NCBI GenBank assembly: GCA_964561925.1 | Contig: CAZLRW010000053.1 | Span: 1-23,672, forward strand | Reading direction: 5' to 3' | DNA length: 23,672 nucleotides | From: SZUA-430 sp964561925 | GTDB lineage: Bacteria > Pseudomonadota > Alphaproteobacteria > Micropepsales > Micropepsaceae | Part shown: in pieces, positions 1 to 6,640 of the stretch | Layout of the letters: every line of letters starts with the position of its first letter | Position numbering within the stretch: position 1 is the stretch's first letter | Notes under the pieces: model-generated | Database searches by the model: none | Seen by the model: the letters and a program-made list of their open reading frames with translations, nothing else | What the model was told of the DNA's origin: nothing | Position numbers and translations under genes: made by a program

Positions 1-2
1 CC

Positions 3-521
3 GGTTACGTCGATGCGCTCGAACGTGGTTGGGACCCCGACAACGTGCGCGGTCGGGCGGGCGCGGCCGAGCATCTGCGCCGCATCGGCGAGGACGCGGC
101 CGCGTTCGTGGCAAGCCTCGACGACGAAGAGGCGAAAGGTCCAGACTTCACGATGCCCGACGGCTCGGTGATCAAGCGGCTGCCCGGGTTCAACCGCTGG
201 ATCTGGGACGGCGCGTTCTGCGGCCTCATCAACTTCCGTTGGCAGCGCGGGACGTCGGCGCTGCCGCCACACATACTCGGCCACATCGGCTACACCGTCG
301 TGGAGTGGAAACGGAGCAGGGGCTACACCACCGAAGCGTTGCGGCTACTGCTCCCCGAATGCCGCGCGCGCGGTCTCGCCTACGTCGAACTGACGACCGA
401 CCCCGACAACATCCCATCGCAGAAGGTGATCACGTCGAACGGCGGCAAGCTGATCGAACGCTTCACGAAGGCGGCAGCCTACGGCGGCAAGGAAGCGCTG
501 CGCTGGCGGATCGATTTGTAG
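3..521 (+). CDS. GNAT family N-acetyltransferase, 5' truncated by window edge
   Basis: This is the C-terminal 172 residues of a GCN5-related acetyltransferase, which would transfer an acetyl group from acetyl-CoA to an amine; the substrate is unknown. The frame is open from base 3 with convincing protein sequence before any start codon, so the true start lies left of the window; the GTG at 45 is internal. Evidence for the family is the acetyl-CoA loop RSRGYTTEAL (bases about 313-342), preceded by a GHIGYTV strand and followed by YVELTTDPDNIPSQKVI, a typical GNAT beta5-alpha4 segment in which the residue after DNIPS packs on CoA. The protein ends KLIERFTKAAAYGGKEALRW plus RIDL. It is convergent with the hydrolase gene, whose stop lies 6 bp away. 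Its last 76 bases recur in altered form at 2953-3022. Family assignment is firm; substrate is not known. Confidence 0.88.
   Translation, partial: GYVDALERGWDPDNVRGRAGAAEHLRRIGEDAAAFVASLDDEEAKGPDFTMPDGSVIKRLPGFNRWIWDGAFCGLINFRWQRGTSALPPHILGHIGYTVVEWKRSRGYTTEALRLLLPECRARGLAYVELTTDPDNIPSQKVITSNGGKLIERFTKAAAYGGKEALRWRIDL
446..521 (+). repeat. Direct-repeat copy 1: 3' end of GNAT gene
   Basis: The last 76 bases of the intact GNAT gene, from CAAGCTGATCGAACGCTTCAC to the TAG stop, are repeated in the same orientation at 2953-3022. That second copy is 70 bases long, with a 6-base in-frame deletion and a handful of substitutions. The two copies bracket the FAH-cupin-TetR genes. Confidence 0.8.
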
Positions 522-527
522 AACACG

Positions 528-1541
528 TCAAGCTTGGCCATGACGGTTTGATTCTTTGGACGAACCTACCAGGTGCGGGGCAAGCACCCGATTGCGTAAG
601 GTCCCGATTTTCTCGACCTCGAGCGCGATTTCGTCGCCATGCTTCAGCATGCGTCCCACTTCGAGTGCGCTGCCGCCGCCAACCGTGCCCGAACAGATCA
701 CCTCGCCGGGGTGGAGCGCATGGGCGCGGGTGAGATAGGCGATCAGATCCTCGAAGCGATAATGCATGCTTGACGTCGATCCTTCCGATACGCGCGCGCC
801 ATTGATCGAGGCGCGCATGGCCAACGCATAAGGGTCGGGAATTTCGTCGGAAGTGACAATGCAGGGACCAAGGCTGTTGGCAAAATCCTTGCCCGGCCCC
901 GGTCCAACATGGAACGCCCTGCCCATCACCTTCATTTGCTCGTCCCTAGCCGACCAGTCGTTGAAGATGGTGTAGCCGAAGATGTGCTGCGTGGCGTCTT
1001 CCGCGCTCACACTTTCGGAGCGTTTGCCAATGACCGCCGCCCATTCGAGTTCGTAGTCGATGAAGCGCGAATAGGCCGGCCAGGTCACATCGGCATCCGG
1101 GCCGACCACCGCCAGGCTGTTTGAGATGTAGTAGAGCGGGAAGTCGTAGTAGCTGTCGGCCACTTTCAATCGTTCGCTGGCCTCGAACTGCGCCATGGTG
1201 GCGGCGGGATCGGGCGTCGCGGCAGCCATGATCCGGGCAGCGGCGCGTTGCGACTTCTCGAGATGCTCGGGAAAGCACAGCGAATCGCGGATCGACAGCG
1301 GACGCGGCAGCGGCGCGAGGATGCGCACGGCCTCAGTTTCGATGATCGCATCGGCCGGCGGATTGGCGACCAGCGCCCGCGCTCGAGCCAGCGCCGCATC
1401 GCCGCCTTCGATCAATGCTTGCATGCTGGCGAACGCGGGCTCGTTGCTTGCCGCTCGCGCCAGATCGACAATTCGGACATCGCCCTCGATCCAGGCGCCC
1501 AACCGCTGCTTCCCGGCCGCTTCGAATGTGATCAACCGCAT
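528..1541 (-). CDS. Fumarylacetoacetate hydrolase (FAH) family protein
   Basis: A 337-residue FAH-superfamily enzyme. Members cleave carbon-carbon bonds in, or decarboxylate or hydrate, beta-diketo or 2-keto acids late in aromatic and sugar-acid catabolism, using a divalent metal. The metal-binding pattern is visible: DYELEWAAVIGK gives E164-x-E166 and GYTIFNDWSARDEQ gives D195. The N-terminal 70 residues form the usual small lead domain, and RDSLCFPEHL (85-94) is the lid/catalytic region. The ATG lies 3 bp after the cupin stop, so the two genes are almost certainly cotranscribed. The last codons (NRHGQA) are written in sequence resembling the palindromic repeat at 3042-3136. The substrate cannot be told from sequence; fumarylpyruvate- or homoprotocatechuate-type pathways are possible, but no ring-cleavage partner is nearby except possibly the cupin. 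Confidence 0.9.
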   Translation of the reverse strand: MRLITFEAAGKQRLGAWIEGDVRIVDLARAASNEPAFASMQALIEGGDAALARARALVANPPADAIIETEAVRILAPLPRPLSIRDSLCFPEHLEKSQRAAARIMAAATPDPAATMAQFEASERLKVADSYYDFPLYYISNSLAVVGPDADVTWPAYSRFIDYELEWAAVIGKRSESVSAEDATQHIFGYTIFNDWSARDEQMKVMGRAFHVGPGPGKDFANSLGPCIVTSDEIPDPYALAMRASINGARVSEGSTSSMHYRFEDLIAYLTRAHALHPGEVICSGTVGGGSALEVGRMLKHGDEIALEVEKIGTLRNRVLAPHLVGSSKESNRHGQA

Positions 1542-1544
1542 GGC

Positions 1545-2048
1545 TCAGACTTTCGCGTCGATGAGTACTGCGGCGATCACCGCGGGTTCATCGCTTTCGA
1601 CCCACCAGCCGTGCATGCAGCCGTGCTGGATGATGTAGTCGCCAGGTTCAAGCAGCACGTCCTTGTCTTCCGACAGCGCCCTGATCCGGCCCGAGACGCA
1701 GACGAAATAATTCAGCGTGTCGGTCTTGTGCATCGAGGGATGCTTGGCCGACCTGAGATACTCGATCGTCGGGATATGCACGCTCTTCAGCTGCTTGTGC
1801 ATCGCCACAGCCATCTCGGGGGTCGCAGCGTTCATTTCCTTGGTAAAGGTAACGACGCGGAAAATCGAACCCCCTTCGGGTGGTTCATGATCGGGAACCG
1901 GATTTGTCGGGTCCGAATGCTGAGACATGTCGGCCGGGGTCTCGTAGTTGATCCAAAGATCGACCACGGCCGCTTTCGCTACCTCATTCTCTATGATGAC
2001 GTCGGAGAGACCATCCTCGCGCGTCGCCATGACATATCTGCGGGCCAT
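1545..2048 (-). CDS. Cupin domain-containing protein
   Basis: A 167-residue single-domain cupin. Cupin motif 1 is seen around residues 103-120 (HPSMHKTDTLNYFVCVSG, with H103 and H107 in place of the usual HxH spacing) and motif 2 around 134-147 (EPGDYIIQHGCMHGW, with H142 and H146). A metal site is therefore plausible but not canonical. The N-terminal 95 residues are less typical and contain a Pro/His-rich stretch (about 37-60). An AGGAG ribosome-binding site sits 9 bases before the ATG. It is followed after 3 bp by the FAH gene, so it probably acts on the same pathway, as a small dioxygenase, isomerase or ligand-binding protein. It is much shorter than a gentisate dioxygenase, so that name is not used. 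Function is uncertain. Confidence 0.82.
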   Translation of the reverse strand: MARRYVMATREDGLSDVIIENEVAKAAVVDLWINYETPADMSQHSDPTNPVPDHEPPEGGSIFRVVTFTKEMNAATPEMAVAMHKQLKSVHIPTIEYLRSAKHPSMHKTDTLNYFVCVSGRIRALSEDKDVLLEPGDYIIQHGCMHGWWVESDEPAVIAAVLIDAKV

Positions 2049-2073
2049 TGTGTTGCGCTCCTGAGACTATGCA

Positions 2074-2094
2074 GAGGCCGCCCAATCGGGCCTC
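2074..2094. promoter_or_regulatory. Small inverted repeat in cupin leader
   Basis: GAGGCC and GGCCTC arms (6 bp) enclose a 9-base loop that can also fold internally (CCC/GGG). It lies 26 bp upstream of the cupin start, between start and any upstream promoter, so it could be an operator or a leader hairpin. Only the symmetry is seen. Confidence 0.25.
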
Positions 2095-2139
2095 CGTCAT
2101 GTTTCAAGAATGCTGGAGAACGCATTCCGCGGGCAATTT

Positions 2140-2156
2140 CATTCGCAGGACGAATG
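2140..2156. promoter_or_regulatory. Candidate TetR operator palindrome
   Basis: CATTCG-CAGGA-CGAATG is a 17-bp palindrome with perfect 6-bp arms. It lies in the 131-bp gap between the TetR gene and the cupin-FAH pair. TetR regulators bind short palindromes of about this size, and the position suits control of the catabolic genes. There is no second copy upstream of the regulator itself, which weakens the case. Confidence 0.33.
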
Positions 2157-2179
2157 TCCAAGTGTTGCTTTGAAACGGA

Positions 2180-2839
2180 TTATCGCACTCTTGCCCGGCC
2201 CGTTCGCCGCCTCACCATGGCCTCGACGCCCGCGGTGCAAAATGCCACCACATCCGCAAGGACCTGCTCTTCTGAAGGAGCTGCGGCGCCACCGAGTACG
2301 GCATCGTAGCGCCGGTCCATGAGCTGCATCGAGTACATTACGCCCACGCAGTAGGAGAAAGCCCAGACACCGTCATCGAACGTCAGCCCGGGTAAGGATG
2401 CAACGAAGGCTTGGATCAGCGGTCGAACCTGATCGTCCACGCTATCGATATCGTCTGATTTGTTGAGGGCGCGGTGCTCGCGATAGCGCTGCTGCAGAAA
2501 ATACAATCGGTCGCGAACGGCGGGATCGTTACTCATGGCACGGCGTATGATCGGCGCGGCGAGAACTTCGATCACATGTTCGAGCTTTAGGGTATGCGAG
2601 CCGCTTCTCGCTTTCTGAGCTTCCAACGCGATCCGGCGATCGCGCGCTACTTCGGCCCACACCATCCGTATCAGGCTGCGGTAGAGCCGCTTCTTGTTGC
2701 CGAAATAATTGTCGATCGTGCTGAGAGGTACTTTTGCGGACGCGGCGATCGCGCGCAAGGAGGCGCCTTCATAACCCCATTGCGCAAACACCCCAATCGC
2801 AGCGTCCACGATGGCGTCGATGGCCTCAGCCTTGTCCAA
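2180..2839 (-). CDS. TetR/AcrR family transcriptional regulator
   Basis: A 219-residue regulator. The N-terminal TetR DNA-binding domain occupies about residues 6-54: the first helix (IDAIVDAAIGVFAQWGYEGAS) leads into a helix-turn-helix, with LRAIAASAKVPLSTIDNYF followed by GNKKRLY, the hallmark Y-F-x-x-K-x-x-L pattern. The C-terminal part (55-219) is an all-helical ligand domain ending with an Arg-rich tail. It lies upstream of, and on the same strand as, cupin and FAH, with a 131-bp gap containing a palindrome, so it is the likely local repressor. The ligand is presumably the pathway substrate or intermediate. Family assignment is firm; regulon and ligand are inferred. Confidence 0.9.
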   Translation of the reverse strand: MDKAEAIDAIVDAAIGVFAQWGYEGASLRAIAASAKVPLSTIDNYFGNKKRLYRSLIRMVWAEVARDRRIALEAQKARSGSHTLKLEHVIEVLAAPIIRRAMSNDPAVRDRLYFLQQRYREHRALNKSDDIDSVDDQVRPLIQAFVASLPGLTFDDGVWAFSYCVGVMYSMQLMDRRYDAVLGGAAAPSEEQVLADVVAFCTAGVEAMVRRRTGRARVR

Positions 2840-2952
2840 TCCTTCACCTCAAAACATTGGGCGCGGCAAACCTGCATCTCAGCATTTGCCGGCGCCGTGC
2901 CGGGCTCCAATCATAGTGTGATTTTGACATCCCGGTCTTCCGATTTGATCCC

Positions 2953-3022
2953 CAAGCTGATCGAACGCTTCACCATGGTCGCAGCCTACGGGGAAGCGCT
3001 GCGCTGGCGGATTGATTTGTAG
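2953..3022 (+). pseudogene. Detached 3' fragment of a GNAT gene (direct-repeat copy 2)
   Basis: The frame reads KLIERFTMVAAYGEALRW plus RIDL and a TAG stop. This matches the last 24 residues of the acetyltransferase at 3-521 except for two substitutions and the loss of two residues (6 bases). No acetyltransferase domain precedes it: upstream is the TetR promoter region in unrelated sequence. It is therefore a gene remnant, either left when the TetR-cupin-FAH block was inserted into or beside an ancestral GNAT gene, or derived from a diverged paralogue. Confidence 0.72.
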
Positions 3023-3041
3023 TCAGCGCGCGCAAAGAAGT

Positions 3042-3136
3042 CGTCATGGCTGGGCAAGCGAAGCGCGACCCGGCCAGCCAGGGCCGCAGCTTGCGCGCAA
3101 CGTCACTGGGTGGCCGGATCAAGCCCGGCCACGACG
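3042..3136. repeat. Palindromic intergenic repeat (REP/RIME-like)
   Basis: The ends are inverted: CGTCATGGCTGGG (3042-3054) against CCCGGCCACGACG (3124-3136) pairs at 11 of 13 positions. A second nested pair is present (GACCCGGCCAGCC near 3067 against GGGTGGCCGGATC near 3109). Translations such as IKPGHDG and VAGLDPATQ are peptides I recognise from intergenic palindromic repeats scattered through alphaproteobacterial genomes. It begins 20 bp after the atpF stop and could fold at the 3' end of the F0 transcript as a terminator or mRNA stabiliser. The half-site CAAGCCCGGCCACGACGG recurs as CAAGCTTGGCCATGACGG at 530-547. Confidence 0.6.
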
Positions 3137-3155
3137 GTCGTAATGTTGGGAAAGC

Positions 3156-3641
3156 TCAGTGCAGCTTGGCGCGCAAATCGCGGATCGCGCCGTCGATCAG
3201 GGCGTCGCCCTTCGCTTCCGTCATCCGCTTGCCGATGACCTCGCCGGCCGCAGCGGTCGCGACGCGGGTCGCGGCGGCGCGCACCTCGGCGATCGCCTCG
3301 GCTTCGGCTTGCGCGATCTTCTGCTCGGCCATTTTCGCCCGGCGCTCGATCTGCACCGTAAGCTGCGCGCGCGCGTCGACCGCCATGCGCTCGGCGGAGG
3401 CCTTCGCCGCGTCGACGATCGCCTGCGCCTCTTGCGCGGCGTTCGCTGTCTTCGCGCGGTATTCCTTCAAGACTACTTCCGCCTCTTCGCGCAGTCGTTT
3501 TGCTTCGTCGAGTTCGGATTTGATCGCCGCCGCACGGTCGTCGAGCATCTTGGCGACCATCTGCGGCACGCGCTGCCACACGACGAGCGCGATGAAGAGA
3601 GCCGTTCCGACGGCAACCCAAAAGGTGGGATCTTCGAGCAT
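3156..3641 (-). CDS. atpF: ATP synthase F0 subunit b
   Basis: A 161-residue peripheral-stalk subunit of the H+-ATP synthase. One N-terminal membrane segment (about 5-22, FWVAVGTALFIALVVWQ) is followed by a long charged Ala/Glu/Arg-rich helix (35-145) that runs as a coiled coil with b' and links F0 to F1. The length is typical for b. The start ATG has GGAGAG 4 bases upstream and lies 11 bp after the b' stop. It is the last gene of the F0 operon; the F1 genes are not here, as is usual in alphaproteobacteria, where F0 and F1 form separate operons. A palindromic repeat follows the stop. Confidence 0.95.
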   Translation of the reverse strand: MLEDPTFWVAVGTALFIALVVWQRVPQMVAKMLDDRAAAIKSELDEAKRLREEAEVVLKEYRAKTANAAQEAQAIVDAAKASAERMAVDARAQLTVQIERRAKMAEQKIAQAEAEAIAEVRAAATRVATAAAGEVIGKRMTEAKGDALIDGAIRDLRAKLH

Positions 3642-3652
3642 CGAACTCTCCG

Positions 3653-4300
3653 TTACCCGCGCTTCAACGCGGCGTTGACCGCGGCGTCAAGGTCGCCCGC
3701 GTTCGCCGCCTCGCCCGACAGCTTCTGCACGATGTCGGCCGCCGTTTCGCGCGCGACGTCGCCGACCCGCGCCATGGCCGCCTTGTGCCTTTCAGCAATG
3801 AGCGCTTCGGCCTTCGCCGTATCGGCCGCGAGTTGCTTGGAAGCTTGGTCGTTCTTCGCGTTGATCTCGGCGTTGACCGTGTTGCGGATCTCGTCGCTCG
3901 ACTTCAGCGCCTTCGCCCGCGCGTCGGCGAGCGCCTTGTCGTAGCCCGCGATCGCCGCTTCGCTGTCGCGCTTGGCCTTCGCTGCCGCATCGAGGTCGCC
4001 CCGGATGCGGCCTGCGCGATCGGCGATCACGCCGCCGATCTTCGGCGCCGCAATCCGCGAAATCACGAAGTAGAGGACCGCGAACGAAATCAGCAGCCAA
4101 AAGAGCTGGCTCGCAAACGTCGTCGTGTCGAGCTGCGGCAAGCCGGGCTTCGCGCCATGCGCATCGCCAGCGTGCTCGATCGACGTGTGCAGCTCGTCTG
4201 AGCCGTGTTCCGTCGTGGACGGCTCAGCCGCCGGACCCCCGTGCTCGGGCTCCGGCGCCACGTCGGCCACTTGGAAAGCGTTTGCGGCTTCGCCCGCCAT
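3653..4300 (-). CDS. atpG: ATP synthase F0 subunit b'
   Basis: A 215-residue second stalk subunit (b', called atpG or atpF2 in alphaproteobacteria and photosynthetic bacteria), which pairs with b as a heterodimer. Residues 1-55 are a low-complexity, Glu/His/Ala-rich extension not expected in the shortest b' proteins. The conserved entry GLPQLDTTTFASQLFWL (about 52-68) leads into a single membrane helix (to about 83), then a long amphipathic coiled-coil helix. It sits 14 bp downstream of the c-subunit gene with only a weak ribosome site. Family and role are secure; the N-terminal extension is the one odd feature. Confidence 0.93.
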   Translation of the reverse strand: MAGEAANAFQVADVAPEPEHGGPAAEPSTTEHGSDELHTSIEHAGDAHGAKPGLPQLDTTTFASQLFWLLISFAVLYFVISRIAAPKIGGVIADRAGRIRGDLDAAAKAKRDSEAAIAGYDKALADARAKALKSSDEIRNTVNAEINAKNDQASKQLAADTAKAEALIAERHKAAMARVGDVARETAADIVQKLSGEAANAGDLDAAVNAALKRG

Positions 4301-4314
4301 CGCTCGACTCGCGA

Positions 4315-4539
4315 CTAACCGTAGAGAATGATGAACGCGACGCCCAGGCCGAAGAGGCCGGTCGCTTCGCAGAGCGCGAAGCCGAGAAGCATCGTTCCGC
4401 GCTGGCTGTCAGCGGCTGAAGGATTGCGGAGCGCGCCCTGCAGATAGCTGCCGAAAATGTTGCCGACGCCGATGCCGGCGCCGATCAGCGCCATCGCGGC
4501 CAAGCCCGCGCCGATCAGTTTTGCTGAAGCAATATCCAT
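4315..4539 (-). CDS. atpE: ATP synthase F0 subunit c
   Basis: A 74-residue proteolipid that forms the rotating c-ring. Two membrane helices are visible: helix 1 (about 7-30) is Gly/Ala-rich with the packing motif GAGIGVGNIFGS, and helix 2 (about 48-73) carries the proton-binding carboxylate E58 in ALCEATGLFG. The polar loop RNP (38-40) contacts the central stalk. The length is standard. GGAG lies 8 bases before the ATG, a stronger ribosome site than those of its neighbours, as expected for a subunit needed in many copies. Confidence 0.97.
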   Translation of the reverse strand: MDIASAKLIGAGLAAMALIGAGIGVGNIFGSYLQGALRNPSAADSQRGTMLLGFALCEATGLFGLGVAFIILYG

Positions 4540-4578
4540 TTTCTTAACTCCGTTAGAGGTTGTGCGGTTTCGTCGTGC

Positions 4579-5334
4579 TCAGTGCCCGACATGCTCCGCG
4601 TCGTTGAGATAGATGCAAGTCAAGACTGCAAAGACGTACGCTTGCAGGAAGGCAATCAGGAACTCGAGCGCGGTGATTGCCACGTTCAACAGCAATGGCA
4701 CCAGCGCCAGTCCGCTAAACACCCCTCCCGCGAGCAGCAGTGACCCCACAAATCCTGCGAAGACCTTGAGCAGGGTGTGCCCGACCAGCATGTTCATGGC
4801 GAGTCGGATCGACAGGCTGATCGGTCGCGACAGGAACGATATGATTTCGATCGGCACGATCAGTAGCATCAACAGTGGTGGGACACCGGGCGGTGCGAAC
4901 AGCTTCAAGAACCCAAGACCGTTCTTCCAAAATCCAACGACGATGACCAAGACGAACACGCCCATCGCGAGCGCGAAGGTAATCGCAATGTGGCTCGTGA
5001 CTGTGAACGAGTAAGGGATCATCCCGAAAAGGTTGCAGAAGAGGATGAATCCAAACAGCGAGAAGACGAGCGGGAAATACTTGAGACCCGCCTCGCCGAT
5101 TGACTCCTTCACCGTTGAAAGAATGAACCCATATGCCAGCTCCGCCATCGACTGAAGGCGGCCTGGGATGATCGCGTCACGCTTCACGCTGAGGGTAAAG
5201 AACAGCGCCGCGGCACCCGCTGCTAGCACCGTCCACAAGCTCGCGTTAGTGAAAGAAATGTCGTAGCCGGCGATCTCCAGCGGAATCAGCGTGTGAATCT
5301 CGAACTGCGACATTGGGCTGTGGCCAGCGGCCAT
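4579..5334 (-). CDS. atpB: ATP synthase F0 subunit a
   Basis: A 251-residue stator subunit that provides the two half-channels for protons at the c-ring. The essential arginine is R177 in SRPISLSIRLAMNMLVGH, and several hydrophobic membrane segments flank it. The ATG at 5334 is preferred because AAGGA lies 9 bases before it; an in-frame GTG 6 bases upstream (5340) overlaps the atpI stop and is too close to that ribosome site. The gene follows atpI directly (2-bp gap) and precedes atpE by 39 bp. Confidence 0.96.
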   Translation of the reverse strand: MAAGHSPMSQFEIHTLIPLEIAGYDISFTNASLWTVLAAGAAALFFTLSVKRDAIIPGRLQSMAELAYGFILSTVKESIGEAGLKYFPLVFSLFGFILFCNLFGMIPYSFTVTSHIAITFALAMGVFVLVIVVGFWKNGLGFLKLFAPPGVPPLLMLLIVPIEIISFLSRPISLSIRLAMNMLVGHTLLKVFAGFVGSLLLAGGVFSGLALVPLLLNVAITALEFLIAFLQAYVFAVLTCIYLNDAEHVGH

Positions 5335-5336
5335 CG

Positions 5337-5684
5337 TCACTCTTCCTTCTTCTGATCTTTCGCTTGCGCGTCCAGAAGGCGAGCAGTGCGAAACACCATT
5401 GTGAACCCAGCGGCGACGCCGAGTACCAAGAACAAGATGATCCCAAGTGGCCGCAGTCCCGTGAGCCGGTCGAAACCGATTCCCAGCGCGGCGCCGACGA
5501 AGACGGCAGCAACGAGTTCGGTTGAGAGACGCCAGACGACTGACAGCGAAGATGGGGCAGGCTTGGCCTCCGGATGAAGGTCGCGTACGGCCTCGATCCG
5601 CCGGCCCAGGTCGTCGAGACGCTTCTGGTCGGGATCGTCGTTCGGACCTGATTGGTAAGTGACCAAGGCCCTTTGGGGCCGCAC
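5337..5684 (-). CDS. atpI: AtpI-type ATP synthase assembly/accessory protein
   Basis: A small membrane protein (115 residues from the chosen GTG) that heads the F0 operon. AtpI family members help assemble the c-ring or carry cations to the complex. It shows a charged N-terminal part with DDLGRRIEAVRD, then two hydrophobic segments (WRLSTELVAAVFVGAALGIG and LGIILFLVLGVAAGF) and a basic/acidic tail. The GTG at 5684 was chosen because GGAGG lies 6 bases before it and a promoter lies just upstream. Longer in-frame starts to 5837 would run through that promoter and give Cys/Arg-rich sequence unlike the family. Confidence 0.85.
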   Translation of the reverse strand: MRPQRALVTYQSGPNDDPDQKRLDDLGRRIEAVRDLHPEAKPAPSSLSVVWRLSTELVAAVFVGAALGIGFDRLTGLRPLGIILFLVLGVAAGFTMVFRTARLLDAQAKDQKKEE

Positions 5685-5708
5685 GAACCCCCTCCGAAAT
5701 CCGCGCGG

Positions 5709-5737
5709 AACATATGGGCCGCGACCCAAGGGGTCAA
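5709..5737 (-). promoter_or_regulatory. Promoter of the F0 operon (sigma70-type)
   Basis: On the minus strand, TTGACC (5737-5732) and TATGTT (5714-5709) are separated by exactly 17 bp, which is close to the housekeeping consensus. Transcription would start near 5702 and give an 18-base leader with GGAGGGGG before the GTG of atpI. No other such pair was found in the 5685-5896 divergent gap. Confidence 0.55.
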
Positions 5738-5896
5738 GCCGATTGCTGCATCGCAAACTGGTGAAAAAGTCAGGAAACCTGCGCCTCTCCGGGCGACTAT
5801 CGCCAGACGTACTGTCGCAGCCGCAACAAGCGGCCAAACGGGCGCCGCTTGCCCTGCGTCAAGGCCGTCCCAATGTGTGTTTGAGAGGCTCCCACA

Positions 5897-6640
5897 ATGC
5901 CGCAAAGCCCCGCCGCCGATGTGAGAATGCCGCCCGGCGCCCCGGCCTTCCGCGCGCGCGGCCTGACGAAGGTCTATGGCGCGGGGCAAAGCGCGGTTCA
6001 CGCGCTGCGCGGCGTCGACATCGACCTGCATGAGGGCGACTTCCTGGTGCTGCTCGGTCCGTCGGGCAGCGGCAAGTCGACGTTGCTGAACATCCTGGGC
6101 GGGCTCGATCGTCCGACCGCAGGCACGTTGCACTATCGCGACACGGAACTGACGGCGAGCAGCGACCGCGAACTCACCGCGTTCCGCCGCCGCCACGTCG
6201 GCTTCATCTTTCAGTTCTACAATTTGATCCCAAGCCTCACCGCGCGCGAGAACGTGGCGCTCGTGACCGAACTCGTCGACAAGCCGATGGCGCCGGAAGA
6301 GGCGCTGCGCGTTGTCGGTCTCGGCGAGCGCATGAATCACTTCCCCGCGCAACTCTCGGGCGGCGAACAACAGCGCGTCGCGGTCGCGCGCGCCGTCGCG
6401 AAGCGGCCGCAAGTTCTGCTTTGCGACGAACCGACCGGCGCGCTCGACAGCGAAACCGGCGTGCGCGTGCTCGAAGCGCTGGCCGACGTGAACCAGACGC
6501 TGGGCACGACGACCGTCGTCATCACGCACAACGCAACGATCGCCGGCATGGCCGATCACGTCGTCCACTTCGGCGACGGCCGCGTCGTCTCGATCGAAAC
6601 GAACACGACGAAGCGCCGCCCGTCGGAGCTCACCTGGTGA
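5897..6640 (+). CDS. ABC transporter ATP-binding protein (LolD/MacB type)
   Basis: A 247-residue nucleotide-binding subunit. Walker A is GPSGSGKST (54-62), the Q-loop is FIFQFYNL (103-110), the signature is LSGGEQQR (153-160), Walker B is VLLCDEPTGALD (173-184) and the switch histidine is in VVITHN. The sequence is of the LolD/MacB/FtsE class that pairs with FtsX-fold permeases in mechanotransmission rather than classical transport. GAGAGG lies 8 bases before the ATG. The stop codon overlaps the permease start (GTGA), so the two subunits are translationally coupled. The gene is divergent from atpI. Substrate is unknown: lipoprotein, lipid, peptide or drug export are all possible. Confidence 0.94.
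   Translation: MPQSPAADVRMPPGAPAFRARGLTKVYGAGQSAVHALRGVDIDLHEGDFLVLLGPSGSGKSTLLNILGGLDRPTAGTLHYRDTELTASSDRELTAFRRRHVGFIFQFYNLIPSLTARENVALVTELVDKPMAPEEALRVVGLGERMNHFPAQLSGGEQQRVAVARAVAKRPQVLLCDEPTGALDSETGVRVLEALADVNQTLGTTTVVITHNATIAGMADHVVHFGDGRVVSIETNTTKRRPSELTW

Larger units (their letters stand above)
2840..3155. other. 316-bp gap between TetR start and atpF stop
   Basis: This gap holds no intact gene. From left to right it contains the presumed TetR promoter zone (about 2840-2950), a 13-bp imperfect palindrome ATCATAGTGTGAT (2910-2922), the degenerate GNAT-tail copy (2953-3022) and a palindromic intergenic repeat (3042-3136). The last 19 bases lead to the atpF stop. Open frames here are short and built from the repeats. 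Confidence 0.7.

Noticed and set aside
2910..2922. ATCATAGTGTGAT imperfect palindrome upstream of the TetR gene as an operator
   Set aside because: Two mismatched positions and no matching copy in the other gap; the palindrome at 2140-2156 is the better candidate.
5685..5837. N-terminal extension of atpI giving a 166-residue protein
   Set aside because: The extension is Cys/Arg-rich, unlike the family, and runs across a TTGACC-17-TATGTT promoter. The GTG at 5684 has a better ribosome site.
5828..5850. AAGCGGC/GCCGCTT 7-bp inverted repeat in the ABC operon leader
   Set aside because: Short GC-rich arms like these arise often by chance here, and there is no promoter evidence to anchor it.
5246..6568. 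Long minus-strand frame across atpI, the divergent gap and the ABC ATPase gene
   Set aside because: It runs through two well-supported genes and their promoter region, and its translation has no family features.
6421..6636. Upstream extension of the permease frame inside the ATPase gene
   Set aside because: This part is an Arg-rich out-of-frame reading of the ATPase. The GTG at 6637 overlapping the ATPase stop gives a normal N-terminus with a membrane helix.
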